In this document: piece after piece, positions 1 through 7,374 of the stretch
Position numbering within the stretch: the stretch's first letter is position 1
Layout of the letters: the number at the start of each line of letters is the position of its first letter
Origin: DAOUAE01 sp034433795
GTDB lineage: Bacteria > Chloroflexota > UBA6077 > FW602-bin22 > DAOUAE01
Direction of reading: 5' to 3'
Length of the DNA: 31,018 nucleotides
Assembly: GCA_034433795.1 (NCBI GenBank)
Contig: DAOUAE010000033.1
Location: 1-31,018, forward strand
The notes under the pieces: generated by a model
Told to the model about the DNA's origin: nothing
Seen by the model: only the letters and a program-made list of their open reading frames with translations
Database searches by the model: none
Made by a program: the position numbers and the translations under genes

Positions 1-2
1 CC

Positions 3-488
3 TCGGGCAACGACGCCGCCCTGGCCATCGCCACCGGTCTGGCCGGGAGCGAGGAGCGGTTTGTGGCCTTGATGAACGCCCGGGTCCAGGCCCTGGGGCT
101 TAAGAACACCCATTTTCAGAATCCGCACGGCCTGGACGCCCCCGGCCATTATTCCAGCGCGTACGATCTGGTGCAGCTGGCCCGCGTCGGCATGCGCGAC
201 CCGCGCTTTCGACGGATCGTCGGGACGCGGGTCTGGGCGCTGCGAACGCCACGGGCCTACGAGATCACCAACCGCAACCGGCTGCTCTGGGAGTATCCGG
301 GGGCGGACGGGGTCAAGACCGGCTACACCGAGCGGGCCGGGCGAACGCTGGTGGCCTCGGCGGTGCGCGACGGGCATCGGGTCTACGTGGCGCTGCTGAA
401 CAGTCCGGATCCCTTCGCCGAGGCCCGCCGGCTTTTCGACTGGGTCTTTGCGACCTTCACCTGGCCTGCGGGAGCGGCTGGACGGTAG
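3..488 (+). CDS. D-alanyl-D-alanine carboxypeptidase (peptidase S11), 3' part
   Basis: The reading frame is already open at the window edge, so the N-terminus is missing. The first visible residues are SGNDAALAIA, the S-x-N motif of penicillin-binding-protein-type carboxypeptidases (PBP5/DacA, peptidase S11). About 105 codons later comes GVKTGYTERAGRTL, the K-T-G motif of the same fold. The SxxK nucleophile motif must lie upstream of the window. Enzymes of this family trim the terminal D-Ala from peptidoglycan pentapeptides outside the membrane. The protein ends soon after the catalytic domain (…FDWVFATFTW…), so it lacks the C-terminal anchor domain of E. coli PBP5 and may be anchored at the N-terminus. 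Its last 32 bases overlap, tail to tail, the end of the methyltransferase remnant on the other strand. The family call is firm; the exact substrate is not known. Confidence 0.9.
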   Translation, partial: SGNDAALAIATGLAGSEERFVALMNARVQALGLKNTHFQNPHGLDAPGHYSSAYDLVQLARVGMRDPRFRRIVGTRVWALRTPRAYEITNRNRLLWEYPGADGVKTGYTERAGRTLVASAVRDGHRVYVALLNSPDPFAEARRLFDWVFATFTWPAGAAGR

Positions 489-990
489 ACGGTTCGGTCT
501 GCGCGCCGGGGGTCTCGGGTTTCTGGAAGATCATCACGTACTCGTGTTTGAAGAGATAGAGACCGTGGCGCAGCGCCCGGTAGCGCCAGAGGTTGGTCCG
601 CCAGCCCTTGCCGCGCTCGTTGCCCTGGATATCTTTGACGTTGATGGCCTTCAGCCGCAGACCGGCCTGCCGGCAGATCTCCATGCAGGCGAAGCCCAGC
701 GGAACCCACTCGCCCTGGGCGTAGAGGTCGCCGATGACCAGGGCCAGGAAGCGGCCGGGCTCGAGGAGAGCGGTGGCCGTGGCCACCGCCTGCCGGAAGC
801 GGTCCAGGAAGGTCTCCAGCGAGGGGGCGTTGGAGAGGTCACGCGGGTCGGTGCTGAAGCGGATGATATTGTGATAGGGTGGGTGGAGGATCAGACAGTG
901 AGCCCGGGCGACGCCGAAGTCGGCCAGGGCGGTCTGGAGGACGGTCAGCGTCTCCGGGGCGCACGTGTTTGATCGGAGATCGTCGGATGA
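457..990 (-). pseudogene. C-terminal remnant of a GC-rich DNA methyltransferase (resident copy)
   Basis: The minus-strand frame is open from the TAA at 1017-1015 down to the stop at 457. From about 960 downwards it encodes a protein clearly homologous to the C-terminal half of the intact methyltransferase at 2088-2963. By hand alignment from the catalytic HPPY motif to the end, 97 of 126 residues are identical, with long identical blocks such as AGLRLKAINVKDIQGNERGK. The remnant keeps motif IV as LILHPPYHNIIRFS but has lost the S-adenosylmethionine-binding half. No convincing start codon plus ribosome site lies before the homologous part; the only early start is an internal GTG at 786. Its composition is GC-rich like the chromosome, whereas the intact copy is AT-rich. 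The C-terminus extends about 20 residues past the intact copy and overlaps the carboxypeptidase end. I read it as the downstream half of a gene whose first codons survive at 3095-3170. Confidence 0.82.
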
Positions 991-1014
991 AGAGCAAGAG
1001 AAAGTACATGCGGG

Positions 1015-2080
1015 TTAAAGGAGTTGTTCTGCTATTACTTCTTTTTCAAACCGAAGATGCCATATTTGTGGTATTTTGCAGTTGAATTCTTGAAATTCTT
1101 CGGATATTAGTGATCCTATTTCTCTATACTTTTGCAGTAGGTGCTCGGGTGGGGCGACAGTTGTCACCCATACCGGCTGAATAATATCTCCTGGATCAAA
1201 AAGGTAAGAGATGGTCCAGCGAATGTATCTGACAAGTTGGTTCAGATAGTCGTTTGGTTCGACATTTTTAGTTTTAAGTTCTATAATTCTGAACTCTCTT
1301 CGGTTGCTCTCATCTCTGAGAATGCAGAATATATCCATTTTTTTGCATTCCGGTTCCTGCGTAAACTTCGTTAGCAAACCATTCGATTTTATCCGGATGA
1401 CCACAAAACTTATTTACTTGCTGATGTCTTCCAATGTTTTGGGTTACCCATGCCTGGAGATATGCTTCTATCTTCGACGCTTTATCTGTAACATCTCGTG
1501 GGGGGTCTTTTGAACCTTGATATTCTGGTGTCGCGCCTTCCCTAAGAACTATCTCTCCATTCTGCCAATAGAAATGGTATGCGTTTGCATCATAGTCTGA
1601 GAGATAATTACCCTCATTTGCCGCATCTAGAAGGTTCTTAAGACTTACGTATTCGTGCTGAAAGATATATGAGCAGCCGCGCTCGCCTTTAAGTTTGCGA
1701 TAAATGAGACTCCATCTAATATCCCTTGCTTTCTCTGGTAGTTTGTCTATAGCCTCCCATTCGCTTACTCCTTTAGGATAAACTCTTAAAGGTAATATTC
1801 TTACTCGGTAAATAAGTGGCTTACCAATCTCTGGCTGGAGCCAACCAGTAGTGGGATGTTCCCAGTAGATTGCATCGGTGGCGATGCAAAAGATGCCATA
1901 AAATCCGTAGCCGACCATGTAGAAGATTACCGGATCACCGGAGCGAACGCGACTGATATCTGCAAGTAATCCTATATGGTGTGCTTTTTGTGGATCACCC
2001 GGCGTTGTCCCAGCAAAGAGGTACCTGAGATGGTAAGGGAACGTCCTTTGGTCAACAACGAAAACGTGCGGCGTCGGCAT
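1015..2080 (-). pseudogene. EVE-like domain + NucS-like PD-(D/E)XK endonuclease, frameshifted
   Basis: The first reading frame (2080 down to 1310) starts MPTPHVFVVDQRTF and shows over residues 1-155 the look of an EVE/PUA-like domain (GDPVIFYMVGYGFYGIF, then IYRKLKGERGCSYIFQHEY). A linker leads to KIEWFANEVYAGTGMQK, after which this frame runs into a stop within 12 codons. The other frame continues the protein as MDIFCILRDESNRREF followed by RIIELKTKNVEPNDYLNQLV and ends at 1015. E…D…ELK spacing and the following LxRY helix match PD-(D/E)XK nucleases of the NucS/DUF91 type. Removing one A from the A7 run at 1338-1344 joins the frames into one protein of about 354 residues. The start is 7 bases below the methyltransferase stop, so both genes are one transcript. 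It is probably the restriction partner, possibly reading modified bases through the EVE-like domain. The break could be a sequencing error, a real mutation or a phase-variation tract. Confidence 0.72.
1338..1344 (-). other. A7 homopolymer at the nuclease frameshift point
   Basis: Seven consecutive A on the coding (minus) strand lie exactly where the two nuclease frames must join. With seven A the N-terminal frame reads MQKNGYIL and stops. With six it reads MQKMDIFCIL and enters the ELK nuclease domain. No other homopolymer of this length lies in the overlap of the two frames. Confidence 0.8.
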
Positions 2081-2087
2081 GAAAGCT

Positions 2088-2963
2088 CTAAGGCTTTTGG
2101 AAGATCATCACGTATTCATGCCTAAAGATGTAGAATCCGTGTCTAAGGGCACGATATTTCCAGAGATTTGTCCGCATGCCTTTACCGCGCTCATTTCCCT
2201 GAATATCCTTAACGTTAATTGCCTTCAGTCGCAACCCTGCCTGACGACATACCTCCATACAATAGAAGCCAAGAGGTATCCACTCCCCGCCGGTATAGAT
2301 ATCACCGGTAACCAGCGCAAGGAATCGACCTTTGCTCAGTAGATCGACCGCGTTGGAGACCGCGAGGCGAAAACGGTTAATGAATTCATCAAGTGATACA
2401 GCGTTCGATAAATCCCTGGGATCATCGCTGAACTTGATGATATCGTAATATGGAGGATGTAGGATACAACAATGCGCATAGTCTGTAGCAAGATTTTGAA
2501 GAACGTCACATATCGCTTGCTTGGTTTCGTGTGAGCATGAATCTAGGCCTCCTAGAACAACTGTTGTAACATTAAATGGGTTCTCGGCGCTATTAATAAG
2601 ATTCTGCGCTTTCTGTGCTATGGATTGCACAAGCTCTACACCAATACCGTGCCGCCCAAGCCGGCGGCACTCGATTAGTGTAGTTCCCAGGCCACAGAAG
2701 AGATCAAGAACTACTTCCCCAGGTTTAGTGAATCTCCGCAGTACCTGATAAGGGATTTGTGGAACAAAATTACCCCAATACTCAGGAGAGTGTACACTTG
2801 AATTGTCTCTACGTCCGATAATCCAAAGGCTATCTAGAAAGATATCAGGATATTCCTTCCAACGGGAGGGTATGAGGTCGGTATAGGGTAACACGTCATC
2901 TTTGCACGACTTTTCGAGTTGCTGAGGAACTTCTGGAGGTAAGATCAACCTGAGCTGATACAT
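2088..2963 (-). CDS. DNA methyltransferase (N6-adenine or N4-cytosine), intact cassette copy
   Basis: This is a 291-residue S-adenosylmethionine-dependent DNA methyltransferase. Motif I, VVLDLFCGLGTTLIECRRLG, is at residues 85-104 and gives the cofactor pocket. Catalytic motif IV is HPPYYDIIKF at 169-178, a HPPY variant of the usual (D/N/S)PPY. Because motif I precedes motif IV, the order is gamma-like, and the family modifies exocyclic amino groups rather than cytosine C5. GRFLALVTGDIY and the run up to NERGKG form the conserved C-terminal part. The gene starts with ATG and a weak ribosome site (GTGAGTG), 35 bases below the predicted start of transcription from its own promoter. The nuclease gene follows after 7 bases. 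It is AT-rich, unlike the chromosome around it, and has a GC-rich homologue in pieces on both sides. Target sequence and base cannot be read from the sequence. Confidence 0.88.
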   Translation of the reverse strand: MYQLRLILPPEVPQQLEKSCKDDVLPYTDLIPSRWKEYPDIFLDSLWIIGRRDNSSVHSPEYWGNFVPQIPYQVLRRFTKPGEVVLDLFCGLGTTLIECRRLGRHGIGVELVQSIAQKAQNLINSAENPFNVTTVVLGGLDSCSHETKQAICDVLQNLATDYAHCCILHPPYYDIIKFSDDPRDLSNAVSLDEFINRFRLAVSNAVDLLSKGRFLALVTGDIYTGGEWIPLGFYCMEVCRQAGLRLKAINVKDIQGNERGKGMRTNLWKYRALRHGFYIFRHEYVMIFQKP

Positions 2964-3004
2964 GGCACACTCACAGGTAGAGTAGTTGAACCTGGTTTGG
3001 TAGT

Positions 3005-3033
3005 ATTGTAGCCGATAAATGGGTTAACGTCAA
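3005..3033 (-). promoter_or_regulatory. Sigma-70-type promoter of the R-M cassette
   Basis: On the minus strand TTGACG (3033-3028) is followed after exactly 17 bases by TACAAT (3010-3005). Transcription would begin near 2998, about 35 bases above the methyltransferase ATG at 2963. The promoter lies inside the AT-rich island, so the cassette brought its own transcription signal. Confidence 0.7.
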
Positions 3034-3094
3034 GTAAAAAATCATTCTTTCTAACCGGTTTTTGATGACGCGTATGTTGTGGCGACAGAGTACT

Positions 3095-3170
3095 TCCGCC
3101 CCCGCCAGCGGGCGGGGTCGAGGTCGGTGTAGGGCAGAGCGCCATCGCGCGGCGGGCGGCGGGCGGGCAT
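3095..3170 (-). pseudogene. N-terminal remnant of the GC-rich resident methyltransferase
   Basis: An ATG at 3170-3168 is preceded by a strong AAGGAG site with a short spacer (AAGGAGCGTCT). The first codons read MPARRPPRDGALPYTDLDPA and then RW. The stretch RDGALPYTDLDPARW aligns with KDDVLPYTDLIPSRW (residues 21-35) of the intact cassette methyltransferase. After RW the similarity stops and composition shifts towards AT. The sequence is GC-rich like the C-terminal remnant at 457-990, and together the two account for both ends of one resident gene. The short match would be weak alone; it gains weight from strand, order, a real ribosome site and its own promoter at 3221-3249. Confidence 0.7.
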
Positions 3171-3220
3171 AGACGCTCCTTGGCGACCGGGCGCCGATCA
3201 GCGGGAGGGCGGCCGCTTGA

Positions 3221-3249
3221 ATTGTAGGGGGTGAGGGCGCCCGGCGCAA
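3221..3249 (-). promoter_or_regulatory. Promoter of the disrupted resident methyltransferase
   Basis: On the minus strand TTGCGC (3249-3244) and TACAAT (3226-3221) are 17 bases apart. They lie just after the transporter ATPase stop and about 50 bases above the remnant ATG at 3170. This promoter should still fire into the remnant and then into the cassette. The -10 box is strong; the -35 matches four of six consensus bases. Confidence 0.5.
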
Positions 3250-3257
3250 GGGGGCGA

Positions 3258-5408
3258 TCAGCGGTCGGTGGCCTGACCGGCCGGTTGGAAGGGCATGGTG
3301 GCCACCTGCTCGGCCAGATGGCAGGCCACCACATGGCCAGGGGCCAGTTCGCGCAGGGCCGGCGGCTCGACCCGGCAACGGTCCACGGCCAGCGGGCAGC
3401 GCGGGTGGAAGCGACAGCCGGCGGGCGGGCGCAGCGGGCTGGGCACCTCGCCGGCCAGGACGAGCCGCTGCCGCCGGCGCTCGCGGACCGGGTCCGGCAC
3501 CGGCGCGGCGGCGAGCAGGGCGCGGGTGTAGGGATGGAGCGGGCGGCGGTAGAGATTATCGCGGGCGCTCATCTCCACGATCTGCCCCAGGTACATGACC
3601 GCCACCCGCTGGCACATCTGGCCGACCACCGCCAGGTCGTGGGCGATGAGAAGATACGTCAGCCCCAGCCGCTGCTGGAGATCGGCCAGCAGCCGCAGGA
3701 TCTGCGCCTGAACCGAGACGTCGAGGGCGGAGACCGGCTCGTCCAGGATAAGCAGGTCCGGACTGGTGGCCAGCGCCCGGGCGATGGCGATCCGCTGCCG
3801 CTGGCCGCCCGAGAACTCATGGGGATAGCGAGCGAGGTGCTCACGCTGGAGCCCGACCAGTTCGAGCAGAGCGGCCACCCGCTCGGCCCGCTCCGCCCGG
3901 CCGCCGATACCGTGGATGACCAGCGGCTCCCCGACGATGGCCCCGACCGTCATCCGGGGGTTGAGCGAGGAGAAGGGATCCTGGAAGACGATCTGAAGAC
4001 GACGCCGCAGCGCGCGCATGGCGTCCGGCGCGAGAGCCGTCAGGTCCTGGCCGGCGAAGACGATCCGCCCGGCCGTCGGCCGGTAAAGACCGGCAATGGC
4101 CCGGGCGGTGGTCGATTTGCCGCAGCCCGATTCGCCGACCAGGCCCAGCGTCTCCCCCTGGTCGAGGTGGAAACTCACCCCATCCACCGCCCGGACCACC
4201 AGCCGCTCGCCCCCCAGCAGCGTCGGCCGCCGGACCGGGAAGTGAACGGCCAGATCGCGGACCTCCAGGAGCGGACCGCGGGCGACCGGGGCCGGCGAGA
4301 CCGGCTCGGAGACCCGGACGCCAGACGTCACCGCCGGACCGTTCACCTCTAAGCGGACGGCCTCCGACCCGATACCCTCCCAGATCTCGGCGCGGACCGC
4401 CTCGGCATGCCAGCAGGCGGCAAGATGGCCATCGGCCTGCGGCAGAAGCGGTGGGCGCTCGCGGTGACAGCGGTCGCTGGCCAGGGGGCAGCGCGGGGCG
4501 AAGGGACAGCCGGATGGCAGGAACCGCAGGTCGGGCGGTGCGCCGGGGATGCTGGGGAGATCGCGGCGGTCCAGGCGGTCCAGGCGCGGCACGCAGTGCA
4601 GGAGGCCGGCGGTATAGGGGTGGCGGGGCTGGCGGAAGAGGCTCTCCACCGGCGCCAGTTCGACGATCCGACCGGCGTACATCACCGCCACCCGGTCGCA
4701 GAGCCCGGCGACGATCCCCAGATTGTGGGTGATGAGGATGGTGGCGGTCTGCAGCTCGGCGCTCAGCCGGCGGAGGAGATCCAGAATCTGGGCCTGGATG
4801 GTGGCGTCCAGGGCGGTGGTCGGCTCGTCGGCGATGAGCAGCGCCGGGTGGCAGGCGATGGCCATGGCGATGAGCAGCCGCTGGCGCATCCCCCCCGACA
4901 GCTGGTGCGGGTAGGCCCGCAGGCGCAGCTCCGGCTCCGGCAGGCCGACCGTCTGCAGAAGGGCCAGGCTCCTTTCGGTGGCCGCCCGGCCGGTGAGCCC
5001 CAGATGAACGGCCAGGATCTCCCGCAGGTGGTCCCCGGCCGTCAGGACCGGGTTGAGCGAGGCCATCGGATCCTGAGGGATGAAGCCGATCTGGCGGCCC
5101 CGGAGGCGCCGCAGCACGCTCTCGGGCAGGGTCAAAAGGTCCTGACCCTGGAAGTAGACGGCGCCGCCGGTCACCCGCCCGGGAAAGGGCAGACTGCGCA
5201 GGATAGCGAGAGCGGTGGCGCTTTTGCCGCAGCCACTCTCGCCCACCAGACCCAGCGTCTCGCCGGCCCGCAGGCTGAACGAGACGTCGCTGACCGCCCG
5301 AACGGCGCCACGACGGGTGAAGAAGGCGGCGCTGAGCTCACGAACGTCGAGGACCGGCGGGGTGCTCTCGGTGGTGGTCGTGGCGGCCGGCGTCGGGGCG
5401 GTGGCCAT
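3258..5408 (-). CDS. Oligopeptide ABC transporter, fused double ATPase (DppD-DppF type)
   Basis: This 716-residue protein holds two complete ABC ATPase modules in one chain, as in GsiA or YejF. The first has Walker A GESGCGKS at 56-63, the signature LSGGMRQRL near 170-178 and Walker B LLIADEPTTALD near 190-201. The second repeats GESGCGKST, FSGGQRQRI and LLILDEPVSALD in the C-terminal half. Each module ends with the Cys-rich oligopeptide/dipeptide-transporter tail (CPFAPRCPLASDRC; CRFHPRCPLAVDRC). The protein sits on the inner membrane face and powers uptake through the two permeases encoded upstream. It is the last gene of the operon, 13 bases below the binding-protein gene. Having both ATPases in one chain explains why the operon has four genes rather than the usual five. 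All catalytic motifs are intact. Confidence 0.95.
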   Translation of the reverse strand: MATAPTPAATTTTESTPPVLDVRELSAAFFTRRGAVRAVSDVSFSLRAGETLGLVGESGCGKSATALAILRSLPFPGRVTGGAVYFQGQDLLTLPESVLRRLRGRQIGFIPQDPMASLNPVLTAGDHLREILAVHLGLTGRAATERSLALLQTVGLPEPELRLRAYPHQLSGGMRQRLLIAMAIACHPALLIADEPTTALDATIQAQILDLLRRLSAELQTATILITHNLGIVAGLCDRVAVMYAGRIVELAPVESLFRQPRHPYTAGLLHCVPRLDRLDRRDLPSIPGAPPDLRFLPSGCPFAPRCPLASDRCHRERPPLLPQADGHLAACWHAEAVRAEIWEGIGSEAVRLEVNGPAVTSGVRVSEPVSPAPVARGPLLEVRDLAVHFPVRRPTLLGGERLVVRAVDGVSFHLDQGETLGLVGESGCGKSTTARAIAGLYRPTAGRIVFAGQDLTALAPDAMRALRRRLQIVFQDPFSSLNPRMTVGAIVGEPLVIHGIGGRAERAERVAALLELVGLQREHLARYPHEFSGGQRQRIAIARALATSPDLLILDEPVSALDVSVQAQILRLLADLQQRLGLTYLLIAHDLAVVGQMCQRVAVMYLGQIVEMSARDNLYRRPLHPYTRALLAAAPVPDPVRERRRQRLVLAGEVPSPLRPPAGCRFHPRCPLAVDRCRVEPPALRELAPGHVVACHLAEQVATMPFQPAGQATDR

Positions 5409-5421
5409 CGTCGTGCCTCAC

Positions 5422-7302
5422 CTACTTGCGCATCGTCAGCACCTCTTTGCCCATGTACAGGAAGTTGAGACCAAGCCCCGCCGTCGATTCAGCGAGGAAC
5501 TGCTCGCCATCGTAGCCGTACTTGTTGGGCAAAAGGTGCTTGCCTTTGCGGTAGGGCTTGTGCATCTGGCCGACCAGCTGGTGGTAGACGAAGACGCCCG
5601 GCGCCTCCTCGACCAGGATCTTCTCGGCCTGCTTGAGCATGTCGCTGCGCTTCTTGGGGTCGTCGGTGATCCGGCCGCCTTCCTTGACCAGTTTGTCGAA
5701 GGTCTCGTTCTTCCAGGAGTGACGCCCGCCCGACAGCCAGACGCCGAGCATGTTGGTGGCGTCGAAGTAGTCCATGCCGTAGGAGATCCAGCCGAAGGGG
5801 ATCTTGGTCGGCTTGGCGTTGAGATCAGCCATAAACGAGGGCATGTCCTTGGTCTGGATGTCGATCTGGACGTTGAGAGTCTGCTTGATGCTGGCCACCA
5901 CCGCCTGGACCACCGCCGGATCGCTCGGCGGGCCGCCGCCCCGGACATAGAGGGTGACCCGCGGGAAGCCCTGGCCGTTGGGGTAGCCGGCCTCGGCCAG
6001 GAGTTTGCGGGCGGCCTCGGGGTTGTAGTCCTGGATCGGTTTGAGCTCCTGGGCGTTGGCGTCGGGGAAGCCCGGCATTAGGAAGGAGTAGGCCGGAATG
6101 GCCAGCGGGGCCAGGATGGCCTTGATAATGGATTCGCGATCGATGGCCTTGGCGAAGGCCAGGCGCACCTTCTGGTTGTTCCAGGGCGGCGTGTTGACAT
6201 CGAAGAAGAGGTAGAAGGTCCGGAAGTCGCCGGGGCTGACCTTCAGCTGGCTCTTGAGGGTGGGGTCGGCCAGAATCGCCTTCAGCTCGCCCGGACTGGG
6301 GTTGTCGAAGCGGTCGATCTCGCCGGCCTGGTAGCGGGCGAAATTTGAGCCGCCGCTGACCACGTTGACGACCATACGATTGATAAGCGGCTTGAGTTTG
6401 CCGGTGTACTTGGGGTTGGCCTTGACGACGATGCGCCGGTCTGGCGCCCATTCCTCGAGGAGATAGGGGCCGCAGGAGACGCAGGTGGCCGGGTTGGTGT
6501 TGTAGATGCCGGAGCCGTGCTTCTCCAGCGCCCGAGCGTTCAGGGGCCAGGAGTAGGTCATCATCGCCGGAAGCCAGGGCGTCGGCTCCTCGGTCTCGAC
6601 CACCACCTGGTACTTGTCGGCTCCCACCCGCACGCCCACGTCGCTGGGCGGCCGCTGGCCCTTGGTGACCTCGGTGAAGTTCTTGATGATGCCGCTCCAG
6701 TACCAGGTGAAGTCCCAGGCGTGCTTGGGATCGGCGATGTAGCGGAAGGTGGCCACGTAGTCGTCGGCCGTGACCTCGCTGCCGTCCGACCACATCAGCC
6801 CTTTGGTCAGGTAGAACGTCCAGGTCTTGCCGTCCTTGGAGACCTCCCACCGCTCGGCCTGGCCAGGGGCGAGTTCATAATCATTGGTCAGCCGGACCAG
6901 CGGCTCGGTGAATAGATCGGAGAGCGGCGCCCGGGCGTAGACGGCCTCGTTGAAGTCCATGGCCTTCCAGCCCGTCCCGGCGGGACTGGCCACACCCTGG
7001 GTGTACTGCTTGTCGAAGGGGGCGGCGTCCTCGGGGTAGGGTGCGCCAAAGGCGCTGACCTGGGCCTTGGGCGCGGCGACCGGCGTGGGGGTGAAGGTCG
7101 GCTGGGCCGCTGGCTTGGCGGCCGGCGTCGGGGTCGCGGCCGGCGGGGCCGGCGTTGGCGTGGGCTGGGCGGCCGGCTTGGGCGGCGCGGGCGTCGGCGT
7201 GGGGGCGGCCGCCGGCGCGCAGGCCGCCCAGACGGCGGTGGCGCCGAGCGCCCCCATGGTGGTCAGGAACGCCCGTCGGCTGACGCGTTTCGACTGGCTC
7301 AT
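5422..7302 (-). CDS. Oligopeptide-binding lipoprotein (SBP family 5), Tat-type signal
   Basis: This 626-residue extracytoplasmic solute-binding protein belongs to family 5 (OppA/DppA). The N-terminus SKRVSRRAFLTTMGALGATA has a twin-arginine motif, and VWAAC supplies a lipobox with Cys28, so it is probably exported folded by Tat and lipid-anchored. Residues 29 to about 79 form a Pro/Thr/Ala linker (APTPTPAPP repeats) holding the domain off the membrane. The mature part shows family features: EAVYARAPLSDLFTEPLVRL, WTFYLTKGLMWSDGSEVTAD and VRLAFAKAIDRESI. The start is supported by GGGAGGGAAGG just above the ATG. It delivers peptides or related solutes to the permeases. The ligand cannot be deduced; some family members bind sugars or nickel. 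Confidence 0.93.
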   Translation of the reverse strand: MSQSKRVSRRAFLTTMGALGATAVWAACAPAAAPTPTPAPPKPAAQPTPTPAPPAATPTPAAKPAAQPTFTPTPVAAPKAQVSAFGAPYPEDAAPFDKQYTQGVASPAGTGWKAMDFNEAVYARAPLSDLFTEPLVRLTNDYELAPGQAERWEVSKDGKTWTFYLTKGLMWSDGSEVTADDYVATFRYIADPKHAWDFTWYWSGIIKNFTEVTKGQRPPSDVGVRVGADKYQVVVETEEPTPWLPAMMTYSWPLNARALEKHGSGIYNTNPATCVSCGPYLLEEWAPDRRIVVKANPKYTGKLKPLINRMVVNVVSGGSNFARYQAGEIDRFDNPSPGELKAILADPTLKSQLKVSPGDFRTFYLFFDVNTPPWNNQKVRLAFAKAIDRESIIKAILAPLAIPAYSFLMPGFPDANAQELKPIQDYNPEAARKLLAEAGYPNGQGFPRVTLYVRGGGPPSDPAVVQAVVASIKQTLNVQIDIQTKDMPSFMADLNAKPTKIPFGWISYGMDYFDATNMLGVWLSGGRHSWKNETFDKLVKEGGRITDDPKKRSDMLKQAEKILVEEAPGVFVYHQLVGQMHKPYRKGKHLLPNKYGYDGEQFLAESTAGLGLNFLYMGKEVLTMRK

Positions 7303-7374
7303 CGGTCCTTCCCTCCCCTGTTTCTCCCTGGCAGCGCCACGGGCGGCCCGGTCCGGCTGGCGTGGGTCCCGCCC

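Larger units (their letters stand above)
1003..3090. mobile_element. AT-rich restriction-modification cassette inserted in a methyltransferase gene
   Basis: Base composition drops sharply from GC-rich to AT-rich near 990-1015 and returns near 3060-3095. The island carries its own promoter, an intact methyltransferase gene and a nuclease gene, all on the minus strand. It is bracketed by two pieces of one GC-rich methyltransferase gene (3095-3170 and 457-990) that is homologous to the island's own methyltransferase. About 110 codons of the resident gene, matching residues 36-145 of the intact copy, are absent, so this was a replacement or an insertion with deletion. I see no transposase, integrase, terminal inverted repeats or tRNA. 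Boundaries are good to a few tens of bases only. Confidence 0.7.

Noticed and set aside
1310..1404. Programmed ribosomal frameshift in the nuclease gene
   Set aside because: The required shift is +1 (or -2) at an A7 run, without a stop or rare codon at the shift site or an obvious stimulatory hairpin. An indel or slippage tract is simpler.
1003..3093. AGTAC at both edges of the AT-rich island (1003-1007 and 3089-3093) as a target-site duplication; also GGGTTAA at 1012 and 3021
   Set aside because: Five to seven bases in loosely defined junction windows are expected by chance, and loss of the middle of the resident gene does not fit simple transposition.
3231..4352. Plus-strand frames opposite the transporter ATPase and binding protein (3231-4352, 4407-5468, 5215-6081)
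   Set aside because: They mirror well-supported minus-strand genes, contain no family motifs and lack ribosome sites.
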